From an uncultured Pelagibacteraceae bacterium (GTDB lineage: Bacteria > Pseudomonadota > Alphaproteobacteria > Pelagibacterales > Pelagibacteraceae), in NCBI GenBank assembly GCA_902594675.1, contig CACJNE010000005.1:31701-95700 (forward strand): DNA of 64,000 bases. The letters are read 5' to 3'. Below are positions 26,315 through 36,080 of the stretch, in pieces. The first letter of the stretch is position 1. Every line of letters starts with the position of its first letter. The notes under the pieces are model-generated. The model was not told the origin of the DNA. It was given only the letters and a program-made list of their open reading frames with translations, and made no database searches. Made by a program: the position numbers and the translations under genes.

Positions 26315-28234
26315 TTAGGCGCTCTTTTCTTTATCTTCTTTTACTTCTTCAAAGTCTGCATCAACAACATTATCGTCTTTTTTCCCTTCATCTTTTGCGT
26401 CTTTAGGTGCTTCACCAGGTTTAGTACTTTGTTGTGATTTGTAAATAGCCTCTCCAAGTTTCATAGAAGCTTGAACCAAATCTTGGGTTTTCTTTTTAAT
26501 CTCCTCTACATCAGTCCCTTTTAATGCATTTCTAACATTTGCAGAAGCATCCTCGATAGCTTTTTTATCTGCATCAGAAACTTTACTACCATGTTCTTTT
26601 AGATTCTTTTCTGTAGAATGAAGCAAAGTATCAGCTTGATTTCTAGCATCAACAGCTTCTCTTTTCTTTTTATCAGCCTCTTTATTTGTTTCAGCATCCT
26701 TAACCATTTGATTTATTTCATCTTCACTTAATCCTCCTGATGCCTGTATTTGAATTTTCTGTTCTTTACCAGTTCCCTTATCTTTTGCAGATACATTTAC
26801 AATACCGTTCGCGTCAATATCAAAAGTAACTTCAATTTGAGGAACACCTCTAGGTGCTGGTGCAATACCTACTAGCTCGAAATTACCTAGAACCTTATTA
26901 TCTGAAGCCATATCTCTTTCACCTTGTAAAACTCTTATCGAGACCGCAGGTTGGTTATCTTCTGCTGTCGAGAAGACTTGGCTTTTTTTAGTTGGTATTG
27001 TTGTGTTCTTTTCTATTAGCTTAGTTGAAACTCCGCCTAATGTTTCGATTCCAAGAGAAAGCGGTGTAACATCAAGTAAAAGAACATCTTTAACGTCACC
27101 CTGTAAAACTCCTGCTTGAATAGCAGCTCCCATTGCAACAACTTCATCAGGATTTACGGATTTATTTGGTTCCTTACCAAAGAAGTTCTTAACCTCTTCT
27201 ATTACTTTAGGCATTCTTGTCATTCCACCAACTAGAATCACTTCATCTATTTCACTTGCATTTAAACCAGCATCTTTAAGAGCCGTTTCACATGGTGGGA
27301 TTGTTCTGGAAATAAGATCTTCAACAAGAGCTTCAAGTTTTGCTCTTGTCATCTTCAAATTTATATGTTTTGGACCAGTTTTATCTGCAGTTATAAATGG
27401 TAAATTTATCTCTGTTTGTGCAGCTGAAGATAGTTCGATTTTTGCCTTTTCTGCAGACTCTTTAAGTCTTTGTAAAGCTAATTTGTCAGATTTTAGATCA
27501 ATACCATTTTCTTTTTTAAATTCAGATAATAAATATTCAACAATTGTGTTATCAAAGTCCTCACCACCTAAGAAAGTGTCACCATTTGTTGATTTTACTT
27601 CAAATACTCCATCACCAAGTTCAAGTATAGATACATCAAAGGTACCTCCACCTAGGTCATAAACAGCAATTTTTTTATTTGTTTTTTTATCCAATCCATA
27701 GGCAAGGGAAGCCGCAGTTGGCTCATTAATAATTCTTAAAACTTCTAATCCTGCAATTTTACCGGCATCCTTAGTAGCTTGTCTTTGAGCATCATTGAAG
27801 TAAGCTGGTACAGTAATTACAGCCTGTGAAACCTCCTGACCTAAATATTTTTCTGCAGTTTCTTTCATTTTTTGAAGTGTGAATGCGGAAATCTGGGATG
27901 GAGAATACTTATTTCCTTTAGCCTCGATCCAAGCATCACCTTTGTCTGAATTGACAATTTTAAATGGAGCAGTTTCAACATCTTTTTTGACAGATGGATC
28001 ATCAAAATTTCTTCCAATCAATCTTTTTACAGCAAAAATTGTATTTTCAGGGTTTGTTACTGCCTGTCTTTTTGCAGGTTGACCTATTAATTTTTCGTCA
28101 TTATCTGAAAATGCTACAACTGAAGGGGTTGTTCTAGCGCCTTCTGCGTTTTCTAATACCTTAGCTTGTGTACCTTCCATTACAGCGACACAAGAATTTG
28201 TAGTTCCAAGATCTATTCCTATAACTTTGCTCAT
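26315..28234 (-). CDS. dnaK: Chaperone DnaK (Hsp70)
   Basis: ATP-dependent folding chaperone. At 639 residues it is full length. The N-terminal ATPase domain begins [17 protein letters not shown] and contains [37 protein letters not shown] and [12 protein letters not shown]. The linker [19 protein letters not shown] leads to the substrate domain and a Lys/Glu/Asp-rich tail. A good Shine-Dalgarno (GGAAGG) lies upstream of the ATG. The gene order grpE, dnaK, dnaJ is all leftward, with a 98-base gap after grpE that may hold its own promoter. Confidence 0.99.
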   Translation of the reverse strand: MSKVIGIDLGTTNSCVAVMEGTQAKVLENAEGARTTPSVVAFSDNDEKLIGQPAKRQAVTNPENTIFAVKRLIGRNFDDPSVKKDVETAPFKIVNSDKGDAWIEAKGNKYSPSQISAFTLQKMKETAEKYLGQEVSQAVITVPAYFNDAQRQATKDAGKIAGLEVLRIINEPTAASLAYGLDKKTNKKIAVYDLGGGTFDVSILELGDGVFEVKSTNGDTFLGGEDFDNTIVEYLLSEFKKENGIDLKSDKLALQRLKESAEKAKIELSSAAQTEINLPFITADKTGPKHINLKMTRAKLEALVEDLISRTIPPCETALKDAGLNASEIDEVILVGGMTRMPKVIEEVKNFFGKEPNKSVNPDEVVAMGAAIQAGVLQGDVKDVLLLDVTPLSLGIETLGGVSTKLIEKNTTIPTKKSQVFSTAEDNQPAVSIRVLQGERDMASDNKVLGNFELVGIAPAPRGVPQIEVTFDIDANGIVNVSAKDKGTGKEQKIQIQASGGLSEDEINQMVKDAETNKEADKKKREAVDARNQADTLLHSTEKNLKEHGSKVSDADKKAIEDASANVRNALKGTDVEEIKKKTQDLVQASMKLGEAIYKSQQSTKPGEAPKDAKDEGKKDDNVVDADFEEVKEDKEKSA

Positions 28235-28332
28235 AAATTCAATTCCTTCCGGTCATATAAGTGCTAATTTTTATACTACAACCATATTTAATATTTAAAT
28301 TTTCGTTGTTTTTATTGGTTTTTTTCATCTTT

Positions 28333-28959
28333 TTAATTTTCTTTTTCACTTTCTTCTGTTTTTTTCTTTGAAACTCCAACTAAAGATGGTCTCAATAATC
28401 TGTCTTTCATCATAAACCCTTTTTGAATTTCCTGAACAATTGTGCCAGGTTCTTTTGTATCATCTTCTACTTCCATCATTGCCTGATGTAGATTTGGATC
28501 AAGTTTTTCATTAATTGATTTAATTGGTTCAATATTATTTTTCTTAAATATTGAAAGCATATCATTTTGAATAATATTTAAATGTTCTACAATTATTTTG
28601 AGTGCATCAGTATTTTTAAGTTTATCGTCATTTTCTAAAGCAACTTTTGATCTCTCAAGATTGTCTAACAAGTTAAGGGCTTCTTTAGCAAACGAATATC
28701 CTCCATATTCATACGCATCGTCTTTTTCTTTCTCAAATCTTCTTCTTTGATTTTCCATTTCTGCAAAAGTTCTTGCAAGTTTATCTTTTAATGCCTCTAC
28801 CTCTTCTTCTGGTGTTAGTTTTTCCTCTTTTTCTACACCATCTTCTTTTTCTACGCCATCACCACTAACTTTTTGCTCCTCAACAACTTTTTCTGATGAC
28901 TGCTCATTATTTTCACTTTTTGAAGCTGAAGTGCTATGTTTATTTTCTTCCTTGTCCAT
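28333..28959 (-). CDS. grpE: Nucleotide exchange factor GrpE
   Basis: Releases ADP from DnaK. The 208-residue protein has an acidic, low-complexity N-terminus including the tandem GVEKEDGVEKEE, a long coiled coil (VEALKDKLARTFAEMENQRRRFEKE near residues 53-77), and the C-terminal beta domain with PNLHQAMMEVEDDTKEPGTIVQEIQKGFMMKDRLLRPSLVGVSK, the GrpE signature. It begins 36 bases from the divergent rdgB. No hrcA repressor gene lies next to it. Confidence 0.97.
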   Translation of the reverse strand: MDKEENKHSTSASKSENNEQSSEKVVEEQKVSGDGVEKEDGVEKEEKLTPEEEVEALKDKLARTFAEMENQRRRFEKEKDDAYEYGGYSFAKEALNLLDNLERSKVALENDDKLKNTDALKIIVEHLNIIQNDMLSIFKKNNIEPIKSINEKLDPNLHQAMMEVEDDTKEPGTIVQEIQKGFMMKDRLLRPSLVGVSKKKTEESEKEN

Positions 28960-28995
28960 ATATGTTTATATGGTAAGAAAATATATAATTTCTAG

Positions 28996-29598
28996 ATGTC
29001 CAAAAAAAAAATAAAAGAAATATTTATTGGGTCAAATAATAAAGGAAAACTCAAGGAAATTGCAGATCTTCTACCTAAAAAATTAAAATTATATTCTAAT
29101 TTAGACTACAAAATTCCTAGTCCAATAGAAATAGGAACCTCATTTTATGAAAATTCACTTCTTAAAGCGAAATATTTTTCAAAAAAAACTAAAAAAATTT
29201 GCATGTCTGATGATTCTGGAATTGAAATTGATATTTTAGATAAAAAACCAGGAGTGTACTCGGCGGATTGGGCTGGTAAAAAAAGGAATTTTGATTTAGC
29301 CATTAAAAAAGTATACAGAGAAATTAAAAAGAAAGATAAAAATTGGAAAAAGAAAAAAATTACAGCTAGATTTATTTGTGTCTTAACAATATTTTGGCCG
29401 AACGGAAAATTTGTGAGTAAACTTGGTAAGATTGAAGGTCGTATATCTTACTTTAAAAAAGGAAAAAATGGTTTTGGCTATGATCCAATTTTCATACCAA
29501 AAGGAAAAAGATTAACTTTTGGTGAGCTAGAACCTCAAAAAAAATATAAAATAGATCATCGCTTTAATGCATTTAAAAAAATTAAAAAATTTTTTTAA
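28996..29598 (+). CDS. rdgB: XTP/dITP pyrophosphatase (RdgB/HAM1)
   Basis: Removes deaminated purine nucleotides such as dITP and XTP. The 200-residue protein has the HAM1 motifs: IGSNNKGKLKEI at the N-terminus, MSDDSGIEIDILDKKPGVYSADWAG near residues 70-94 with the catalytic Asp, and the C-terminal GFGYDPIFIPKGKRLTFGEL and HRFNAFKK. It is unusually Lys-rich, like other proteins here. It overlaps the 3' end of the convergent LpoA-like gene by 17 bases. Confidence 0.96.
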   Translation: MSKKKIKEIFIGSNNKGKLKEIADLLPKKLKLYSNLDYKIPSPIEIGTSFYENSLLKAKYFSKKTKKICMSDDSGIEIDILDKKPGVYSADWAGKKRNFDLAIKKVYREIKKKDKNWKKKKITARFICVLTIFWPNGKFVSKLGKIEGRISYFKKGKNGFGYDPIFIPKGKRLTFGELEPQKKYKIDHRFNAFKKIKKFF

Positions 29599-30733
29599 AA
29601 TCATTATCCTCAATACTAAAAAAATTTAATTGATGAGTTATTATATTTTTATTTATTTCAAAAATACCAATTTTTCCTTTAAATTTATTTTTTTTGTAAA
29701 ATATGTTTTTTGAAATTTTAAAATCATTTTCATAAATTAAAAAATATACCAAACCTAATAAATCATAACTCAAAAATGAAAGTTGATCTGCCTCTAGGTT
29801 GTATGTATCTTTAAAATCTTTTTTAAATAATTCATAATTTTTTTTATTTACAGATGGAAAATATATTGGATGAAGAGAGGTCTCTTTCAAAAGAGAATTA
29901 TCAAACCATTGGTTTAAGGTAATATATTTAATTCTTTTTGAGGAAACATCTGTATAAAGTAGAGATGTAGCTACACTTTTCAAATTTTCATCAAAATCAG
30001 CTATTACTACTGAGTCAAAGTCAATATTTCCTAGAGTGTCCATTTTTTTTAAGTTTTGAATTTTTTTATCTTTATCTTTAAACGATAAACTCTCTATCTT
30101 TTTTATTTCATTTTCAAGATTGTTTTTTCTAACTTTATATTTTGTTAAATCCTCAATTTGTTTTGTAAGTTTTGTTGGTTCTCTATCATAATAAAATACT
30201 TCTTTATGTTTGATATTTGTTTTATCTATTGCTAACTCTATTTCTCTTTTAAACTCTGACCTTGGAATTAAAAAAATACTTTCTGATAAGTTTTTTTTTT
30301 CATTAAATTTTTTTATAGTCTGGATTTGAGAAATTGCATTAACTCCGGCACTAATTACATTCTTCGGATTACCTATTAACTTATTAGTAAACGATATAAA
30401 AACAACATCTTTTAGATCATCTAAATATTTAGTGTTTTCATTGAATACTGGTCCAATTATTATTCTGACTCCTTGTTTATGTAATTCTTTTGATACTTTT
30501 AGTGTATCTATAGGATTTGATTTTGTATCTTTTAGAATTATCTCAATTCTTTTATCATTAATTTTATTTACAGCCATTCTGATGGATTTGACAATACTTT
30601 CACCAACCAGAAAATTATCACCACTTAAAGGAACAATTAAACCAATCTTTATCCTTTCTGATGCATATATATTTTGAGTTAAAATACATGTACTTATAGC
30701 AAAAAATATTATCAATTTAATTAAAGTTTTCAT
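29582..30733 (-). CDS. Penicillin-binding-protein activator (LpoA-like, periplasmic binding fold)
   Basis: A 383-residue exported protein with a signal peptide (IIFFAISTCILTQNIYA) followed by a type I periplasmic-binding fold: IKIGLIVPLSGDNFLVGESIVKSIRMAVNKIND at the start, VRIIIGPVFNENTKYL, FISFTNKLIGNPKNVISAGVN, DFDSVVIADFDENLKSVATSL. The position beside rsmI matches the conserved alphaproteobacterial gene annotated as a penicillin-binding protein activator (LpoA C-domain). An amino-acid ABC-transporter binding protein is the main alternative, but no transporter genes are near. It diverges from rsmI with a 36-base gap. Confidence 0.75.
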   Translation of the reverse strand: MKTLIKLIIFFAISTCILTQNIYASERIKIGLIVPLSGDNFLVGESIVKSIRMAVNKINDKRIEIILKDTKSNPIDTLKVSKELHKQGVRIIIGPVFNENTKYLDDLKDVVFISFTNKLIGNPKNVISAGVNAISQIQTIKKFNEKKNLSESIFLIPRSEFKREIELAIDKTNIKHKEVFYYDREPTKLTKQIEDLTKYKVRKNNLENEIKKIESLSFKDKDKKIQNLKKMDTLGNIDFDSVVIADFDENLKSVATSLLYTDVSSKRIKYITLNQWFDNSLLKETSLHPIYFPSVNKKNYELFKKDFKDTYNLEADQLSFLSYDLLGLVYFLIYENDFKISKNIFYKKNKFKGKIGIFEINKNIITHQLNFFSIEDNDFKKIF

Positions 30734-30769
30734 TTAACTTTATATAATATATTTAAATATTAAATTCAT

Positions 30770-31621
30770 ATGAATTTAAACAATAATAAATTTAAACCTG
30801 GGCTATATTGTGTTGCAACACCAATTGGAAATATGGGTGATATTTCCTTAAGAGCTATAAAAATATTAAAAGACTCAGATTTAATTTTGTGTGAAGATAC
30901 TAGGGTAACAAAAAAAATACTAAAAAAATTTGAAATAAATAAAAAACTTATTTCAAACCATAAATTCAATGAAAATAAAAATTTAGAAAAGGTATTGGAT
31001 CTTCTCAATAAAGAAAAAATAGTATCTATAGTTTGTGATGCAGGTACTCCTGCTGTTTCAGATCCTGGACGAATACTTATTAAAGAGTGTGTAAAAAATG
31101 GGGTAAATATTTTTCCAGTTCCAGGAGCATCTGCAGTAAGTGCAGCAATATCAATAAGTGGTTTTTCTGATAATTTTTATTTTTGTGCTTTTCTACCAGA
31201 AAAGGAAAATCAAATTAAAAAATTATTTAAAAGTTTATCATCCCTTAATAGCTCAATTGTATTTTTCATATCGCCAAATAAACTTAATAAAAGAATTGAT
31301 TATATAAAGGAATTTTTTTTGAATAGAAATATTTTGATTTGTAGAGAAATTACAAAATATCATGAGGAGTATATTAGAACTTCTGTAGAGGAGTTATCTA
31401 ATGTAAATTTTTCAAGAAGGGGTGAGATAACCGTTGTTATATCAGAAATAAAAAAAGAAAAAATAGGTTTCAAAGAACTTGAAGAATCAGATAAAAAAAA
31501 AATTAATAAACTAATTAAAAATATGTCAATCAAAGATATTGTTAAAAAAATTTCAGAAGATAGGAATATTTCAAAAAAACTTATTTATAACTATTGTCTT
31601 AATATTAAAAATGAAAATTAG
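30770..31621 (+). CDS. rsmI: 16S rRNA (cytidine-1402-2'-O)-methyltransferase
   Basis: SAM-dependent ribose methyltransferase of the tetrapyrrole-methylase fold. The 283-residue protein begins with LYCVATPIGNMGDISLRAIKIL, then LILCEDTRVTKKILKKF, VSIVCDAGTPAVSDPGRIL and FPVPGASAVSAAISISGF, all hallmark motifs; later FCAFLPEK and REITKYHEEYIR. A C-terminal helical extension ends NIKNEN. Its last 11 bases overlap the start of the BON-domain lipoprotein gene, so expression is probably linked. Confidence 0.96.
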   Translation: MNLNNNKFKPGLYCVATPIGNMGDISLRAIKILKDSDLILCEDTRVTKKILKKFEINKKLISNHKFNENKNLEKVLDLLNKEKIVSIVCDAGTPAVSDPGRILIKECVKNGVNIFPVPGASAVSAAISISGFSDNFYFCAFLPEKENQIKKLFKSLSSLNSSIVFFISPNKLNKRIDYIKEFFLNRNILICREITKYHEEYIRTSVEELSNVNFSRRGEITVVISEIKKEKIGFKELEESDKKKINKLIKNMSIKDIVKKISEDRNISKKLIYNYCLNIKNEN

Positions 31622-32204
31622 AAAAATTATTATATTATTTAGTTTTTTATTAATTACTGGCTGTGTTGGTTATTCATCAACAGGAGTTTTAGGAACAGGT
31701 GTCTCAATAGCATTAGACCCAAGAAGTTTAGGTACACAAATTGACGATTCTCTTATGCAACAAAATTTAAGAACAAAATTATTATCTGCAGACAAAAGTT
31801 TTTTTATTTCTGTGAAAGCAAAAGTTCTTGATGGAAGAATTTTTCTAACTGGAAAGGTAAATTCTGTTGAAGATAAACTTAAAATTACAAAATTAGCATG
31901 GGAGATAAAAGGTGCAAGATCGGTTAATAATGATCTACAAATCAAAGAAAAGTTCGATTTCAAAAGATCTGCAAAAGATCTGCTTATAACTTCACAACTT
32001 AGAGCTGCTTTGATTGCTAATAAAAAAATTAAAGCAGTAAATTATAATATTGATACATACAAAAAGAAAATTTATGTTTACGGAATAGCTCAAGACCAAA
32101 CTGAAAGAGATGAGGTAATGAGAGAAGCAAAACAAATTCTAGACGTGAAGGATGTAATAACAAGCATTTTTTTAGTCGATGATCTAAGAGTTGTTAAAAA
32201 ATAA
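31611..32204 (+). CDS. BON-domain lipoprotein (OsmY-like)
   Basis: Predicted periplasmic, membrane-anchored protein with two BON domains, thought to bind phospholipid and support envelope integrity. From the ATG at 31611 the product is 197 residues: signal sequence IIILFSFLLITGC with the lipobox cysteine near residue 18, then BON1 (LRTKLLSADKSF to VNNDLQI) and BON2 (ITSQLRAALIANKKI to ITSIFLVDDL). The frame is open 24 codons upstream, but that part is inside rsmI and would spoil the lipobox signal peptide, so it is rejected. Confidence 0.88.
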   Translation: MKIRKIIILFSFLLITGCVGYSSTGVLGTGVSIALDPRSLGTQIDDSLMQQNLRTKLLSADKSFFISVKAKVLDGRIFLTGKVNSVEDKLKITKLAWEIKGARSVNNDLQIKEKFDFKRSAKDLLITSQLRAALIANKKIKAVNYNIDTYKKKIYVYGIAQDQTERDEVMREAKQILDVKDVITSIFLVDDLRVVKK

Positions 32205-32212
32205 TATAGATT

Positions 32213-34498
32213 TTATTTTTTCTTATAATCAATTACTCCCGCTGAATATGCAGCTACAGAGGCCAAATTTAATATTTCAGAGGTAGATGATCTTAATGGA
32301 GCAATTTCAATAGGTTGAGCCAAACCAATTAATAATGGACCTATAACTTTAGCTCCTCCTAAAGTTTTCATTATCTTATATGATATCGCAGCACTATGTT
32401 GACCAGGCATAATTAAAATATTTGCATTACCAACTATTTCAGAAAATGGATACAAATCAGAATATTCTTCATTTAATGCAACATCAGGCTGCATATCTCC
32501 ATCAAATTTAAAATTTACTTTTCTTTTTTTTAATATTTCTACAGCATCTCTAATATGTTTTGTTCTAGTAGTTATTGGCTGACCAAAAGTTGAATGAGAT
32601 AAAAATGCAACCTTTGGGTCAAATCCAAATAATCTGACAACCCTTGCTGCTGAAATCGCCATATCAGCTAATTCTTCAGATGATGGATATTCATTTACCG
32701 ATGTATCCCCAATAAATACTGTTTTACCTTTGCTAACTACCATATTCAATCCAAACATTATTTCTCCTTCCCTAGCAGGTATTACTTTTTTTATTTTTTC
32801 TAATGATTGAGAATATCTTCTTGTATTACCAGTAACCATTGCATCTGCATCCCCGCACTCAACCATACATGCTGCCCAAATAACTCTGTCGTTTCTTATT
32901 ATTCTGTCACAATCTCTCTCTAGCAATCCCTGATTTCTATGCATTTTTTTGAAAAGAAATTTTACATATTTATCTCTCATTTTTTTGTCTTTGGAGTTAA
33001 CAATTTTAATATCAAGATTTTCTATATACCCAATTTCTTTTAATCTTTGTCTTACAACATTTTCTTTTGCAACAATCACAGGGGTACCAAGACCACTATT
33101 TTTAAACGCTATTGCAGCTTTAAGAGTATTTTCGTCTTCTCCATCCGCAAACACAACAATTTTCTGGTTTTTTTTAATTTTTGAATTTATACCTTGAAGA
33201 ATAGTTACTGATGGATCTAATCTTTGTTTTAATTGTTCAGAATATAAATTAAAATCTTCAATCTTTTTTCTAGCAACTCCACTTTTAATTGCTGCTTTTG
33301 CTACTGCAACTGGTATCACACTTATAAGTCTTGGATCAAATGTTGATGGAATAATATAATCTCTTCCATATTTTGGTCTATCTCCTCCCATTACAGCAGC
33401 AACTTCATCAGGCACTCTTTCTCTAGCTAATTTAGCAATAGAATTCGCAGCTGCGATCTTCATTTCCTCGTTAATAGTTTTTGCTCTTACATCAAGCGCC
33501 CCTCTAAATATATAAGGAAAACCAATTAAATTATTTACTTGATTTGCATAATCAGATCTCCCTGTTGCAATAATTGCATCCTTTCTAACTTTGTAGACAT
33601 CTTCAGGAAGAATTTCTGGATCAGGATTTGCACAAGCAAAAATAATTGGATTTCTTGCCATCCTTTTTACCATTTCTTTCTTAAGGATGCCAGCTGACGA
33701 TAAACCTAAAAAAACATCCGCATTTTTTATTGCATCATTTAAATTTTTAGCTTTTGTTTTTTTTGCATACTTCAATTTCCATTTATTTAAACCTTTTCTA
33801 TTAGAATTAATCACCCCTTTACTATCTATCATTATTAAATTTTCTTTATTTACTCCTAACTTTATAAATAAATCTGAGCATGCCATAGCTGATGCTCCTG
33901 CTCCGTTAACAACAACCTTAATTTTAGAAATTTTTTTCTTTGTGATATGTATTGAATTTATTAGAGCAGCTGAAGTGATTATTGCTGTTCCATGTTGGTC
34001 GTCATGAAATACTGGAATATTAAGTATTTTTTTTAAATTTTCTTCTATAATAAAACATTCTGGAGCAGCAATATCCTCTAGATTGATGCCTCCAAAACTC
34101 ACAGCAAAATTTTTTATACTTTCAACAATTTCTTTTGGATTATTACTATCAATTTCTAAATCAATAGCATCTATGTCAGCAAATCTCTTAAATAAAATTG
34201 CTTTTCCTTCCATCACTGGCTTGGATGCTATTGCTCCTAAATTTCCAAGTCCTAAAATTGCTGAGCCATTACTTATTACAGCAACTAAGTTACCTTTTGT
34301 TGTGTAGTCATAAGCTCGTTCTGGATTTTTGTATATTTCTTTTACTGGCGCTGCTACCCCTGGAGAATATGCTAAAGCCAAATCTCTTTTTGATGTCATA
34401 GGTTTAGATGAATTAATCTCAATCTTGCCAGATTTATTTAAATTATGAAACTCTAGAGCCTCTTTATCTGAATAATGTTCAATTTTATTTTTTTTCAT
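32213..34498 (-). CDS. maeB: NADP-dependent malic enzyme with phosphotransacetylase-like domain
   Basis: Oxidatively decarboxylates malate to pyruvate with NADP. The 761-residue protein has an N-terminal malic-enzyme half: LALAYSPGVAAPVKEI, GNLGAIASKPVMEGKA with the catalytic Lys, FHDDQHGTAIITSAALIN (metal/Asp region) and VVNGAGASAMACSDLFIKLGV. The C-terminal half (from about residue 430) is a phosphotransacetylase-like domain, VVFADGEDENTLKAA to the end, probably regulatory (binding acetyl-CoA). This fusion is the common MaeB form in proteobacteria. It is divergent from murJ with a 49-base gap. Confidence 0.96.
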   Translation of the reverse strand: MKKNKIEHYSDKEALEFHNLNKSGKIEINSSKPMTSKRDLALAYSPGVAAPVKEIYKNPERAYDYTTKGNLVAVISNGSAILGLGNLGAIASKPVMEGKAILFKRFADIDAIDLEIDSNNPKEIVESIKNFAVSFGGINLEDIAAPECFIIEENLKKILNIPVFHDDQHGTAIITSAALINSIHITKKKISKIKVVVNGAGASAMACSDLFIKLGVNKENLIMIDSKGVINSNRKGLNKWKLKYAKKTKAKNLNDAIKNADVFLGLSSAGILKKEMVKRMARNPIIFACANPDPEILPEDVYKVRKDAIIATGRSDYANQVNNLIGFPYIFRGALDVRAKTINEEMKIAAANSIAKLARERVPDEVAAVMGGDRPKYGRDYIIPSTFDPRLISVIPVAVAKAAIKSGVARKKIEDFNLYSEQLKQRLDPSVTILQGINSKIKKNQKIVVFADGEDENTLKAAIAFKNSGLGTPVIVAKENVVRQRLKEIGYIENLDIKIVNSKDKKMRDKYVKFLFKKMHRNQGLLERDCDRIIRNDRVIWAACMVECGDADAMVTGNTRRYSQSLEKIKKVIPAREGEIMFGLNMVVSKGKTVFIGDTSVNEYPSSEELADMAISAARVVRLFGFDPKVAFLSHSTFGQPITTRTKHIRDAVEILKKRKVNFKFDGDMQPDVALNEEYSDLYPFSEIVGNANILIMPGQHSAAISYKIMKTLGGAKVIGPLLIGLAQPIEIAPLRSSTSEILNLASVAAYSAGVIDYKKK

Positions 34499-34547
34499 TA
34501 TTTAAATTTAATATACTATTAAGATAAATTTAGAACTAATATGATTT

Positions 34548-36077
34548 ATGAACCTAATTAAGTCAACAAGCACATTTAGTCTATTTGTTTTATTGAGCAG
34601 AGTTCTTGGTTATATAAGAGATTTCTTTATAGCAATATACCTTGGATCAGGTCCTCTAGCAGATGCATTCTTTGTAGCATTTAGAATCCCAAATACATTT
34701 AGGAGATTATTTTCTGAAGGAGCTTTTAATGCAGCTTTTGTACCATCTTATTCTTCAGAACTTCTTAAAGGAAAAAGAAATGCAAATTCTTTCGCTAATA
34801 CAATTTTTAATTTATTGTTATTAGGATTATTTTTGACAATCCTAATAATAGAAATCTTTATGCCAGCATTTATTAAGATTATTGCTCCTGGATTTTCAAA
34901 TGAACCAGAAAAATTAAATGTTGCGATAGATCTAACGAGAATTACTTTTCCTTTCCTATTTTTCATAAGTCTTGCATCTTTTTTTTCAGCAATTTTAAAT
35001 TCACACAACAAATTTGCTGCTGCTGCAGGCGCTCCAATAATTCTAAATATATTATTGATTGTTTGTTTGTTATATGCAGGAAATTTAGATGACCATTTGG
35101 TCTACTATTTATCTTATGCAGTAACTCTTGCTGGGGCTCTTCAATTTTTTTTTTTATTAATATTTGTCAAAAAATATTTTTTAATAAAAATTAATTTAAA
35201 TTTAACGATAAACAGAAAAGTTAAAGACTTTTTTAGCAAACTTTTACCAAGTATTTTTTCATCTGGTGTAACGCAAATAAATATATTAGTTGGAACAATT
35301 ATTGCATCTTTTCAGGCGAGCGCTGTTTCATATTTATATTACGCTGATAGAATCTATCAGATAAATTTAGCAATAGCCGGTATTGCTATAGGGACTGTAA
35401 TACTTCCTAACTTAAGTAGACATATTAAAAGTAGTAATTATATCAAAACTATAGAACTTCAAAATAAAGCGTTAGAACTGAGTTTATTTTTAAGTTTACC
35501 TGCATCGTTTGCTTTAATGGTCGGTTCACAAGAAATAACATCTGCACTTTTTGGATATGGTTCTTTTGATCAGGTAAGTGTAAACAACTCTGCAAAAGCT
35601 TTATTTTATTTTTCCTTTGGTCTACCGGCATTTTCATTAATCAAAATATTTTCAACTTTTTTATTTGCTAGAAATGATACAAAAACCCCATTTGTCTATT
35701 CCTTAATTTCTGTAATTTTGAATATATTGATAAGTTTATCTTTTTTTTCTAAGGTTGGTTTTATAATAATTCCAATCGCAACAACCATTTCTTCATGGTT
35801 CAATGGAATTATCTTGTTGATTTTTGTAATAAATAAAAATTTTTTTAGATTTAGTTCTAAATTTTTAATCCAGGTAACAAAAATTATTATTGCTAATATT
35901 ATTGCAATTTTAATATTTTACTTTTTACTAAATTTCTTAGCTAGCTCGTTAAACTATATAAATAACTATAAATTTATTTTTATCAGTTTTATCGTATTAT
36001 TGACTTTCGTTTCTTACATCGGAGTTTCAATTATTATAAAAGCCTTTAAAATTTCAGATATTAATTTAAAGTATTGA
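34548..36077 (+). CDS. murJ: Lipid II flippase MurJ (MviN)
   Basis: Moves lipid II across the inner membrane for peptidoglycan synthesis. The 509-residue integral membrane protein has about 14 hydrophobic helices of the MOP superfamily. The start STFSLFVLLSRVLGYIRDFFIAIYLG and AFFVAFRIPNTFRRLFSEGAFNAAFVPSY are strongly conserved in MurJ, and YYADRIYQINLAIAGIAIGTVILPNLSRH carries conserved charged residues. It is followed 3 bases later by trpS, so the two are probably co-transcribed. Confidence 0.96.
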   Translation: MNLIKSTSTFSLFVLLSRVLGYIRDFFIAIYLGSGPLADAFFVAFRIPNTFRRLFSEGAFNAAFVPSYSSELLKGKRNANSFANTIFNLLLLGLFLTILIIEIFMPAFIKIIAPGFSNEPEKLNVAIDLTRITFPFLFFISLASFFSAILNSHNKFAAAAGAPIILNILLIVCLLYAGNLDDHLVYYLSYAVTLAGALQFFFLLIFVKKYFLIKINLNLTINRKVKDFFSKLLPSIFSSGVTQINILVGTIIASFQASAVSYLYYADRIYQINLAIAGIAIGTVILPNLSRHIKSSNYIKTIELQNKALELSLFLSLPASFALMVGSQEITSALFGYGSFDQVSVNNSAKALFYFSFGLPAFSLIKIFSTFLFARNDTKTPFVYSLISVILNILISLSFFSKVGFIIIPIATTISSWFNGIILLIFVINKNFFRFSSKFLIQVTKIIIANIIAILIFYFLLNFLASSLNYINNYKFIFISFIVLLTFVSYIGVSIIIKAFKISDINLKY

Positions 36078-36080
36078 TAG

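Noticed and set aside
28255..28282. RpoH-like promoter before dnaK (GTTG, 17 bases, CTTATAT on the minus strand)
   Set aside because: The predicted transcript would start inside the Shine-Dalgarno sequence, and the -35 is off consensus; not strong enough to list.
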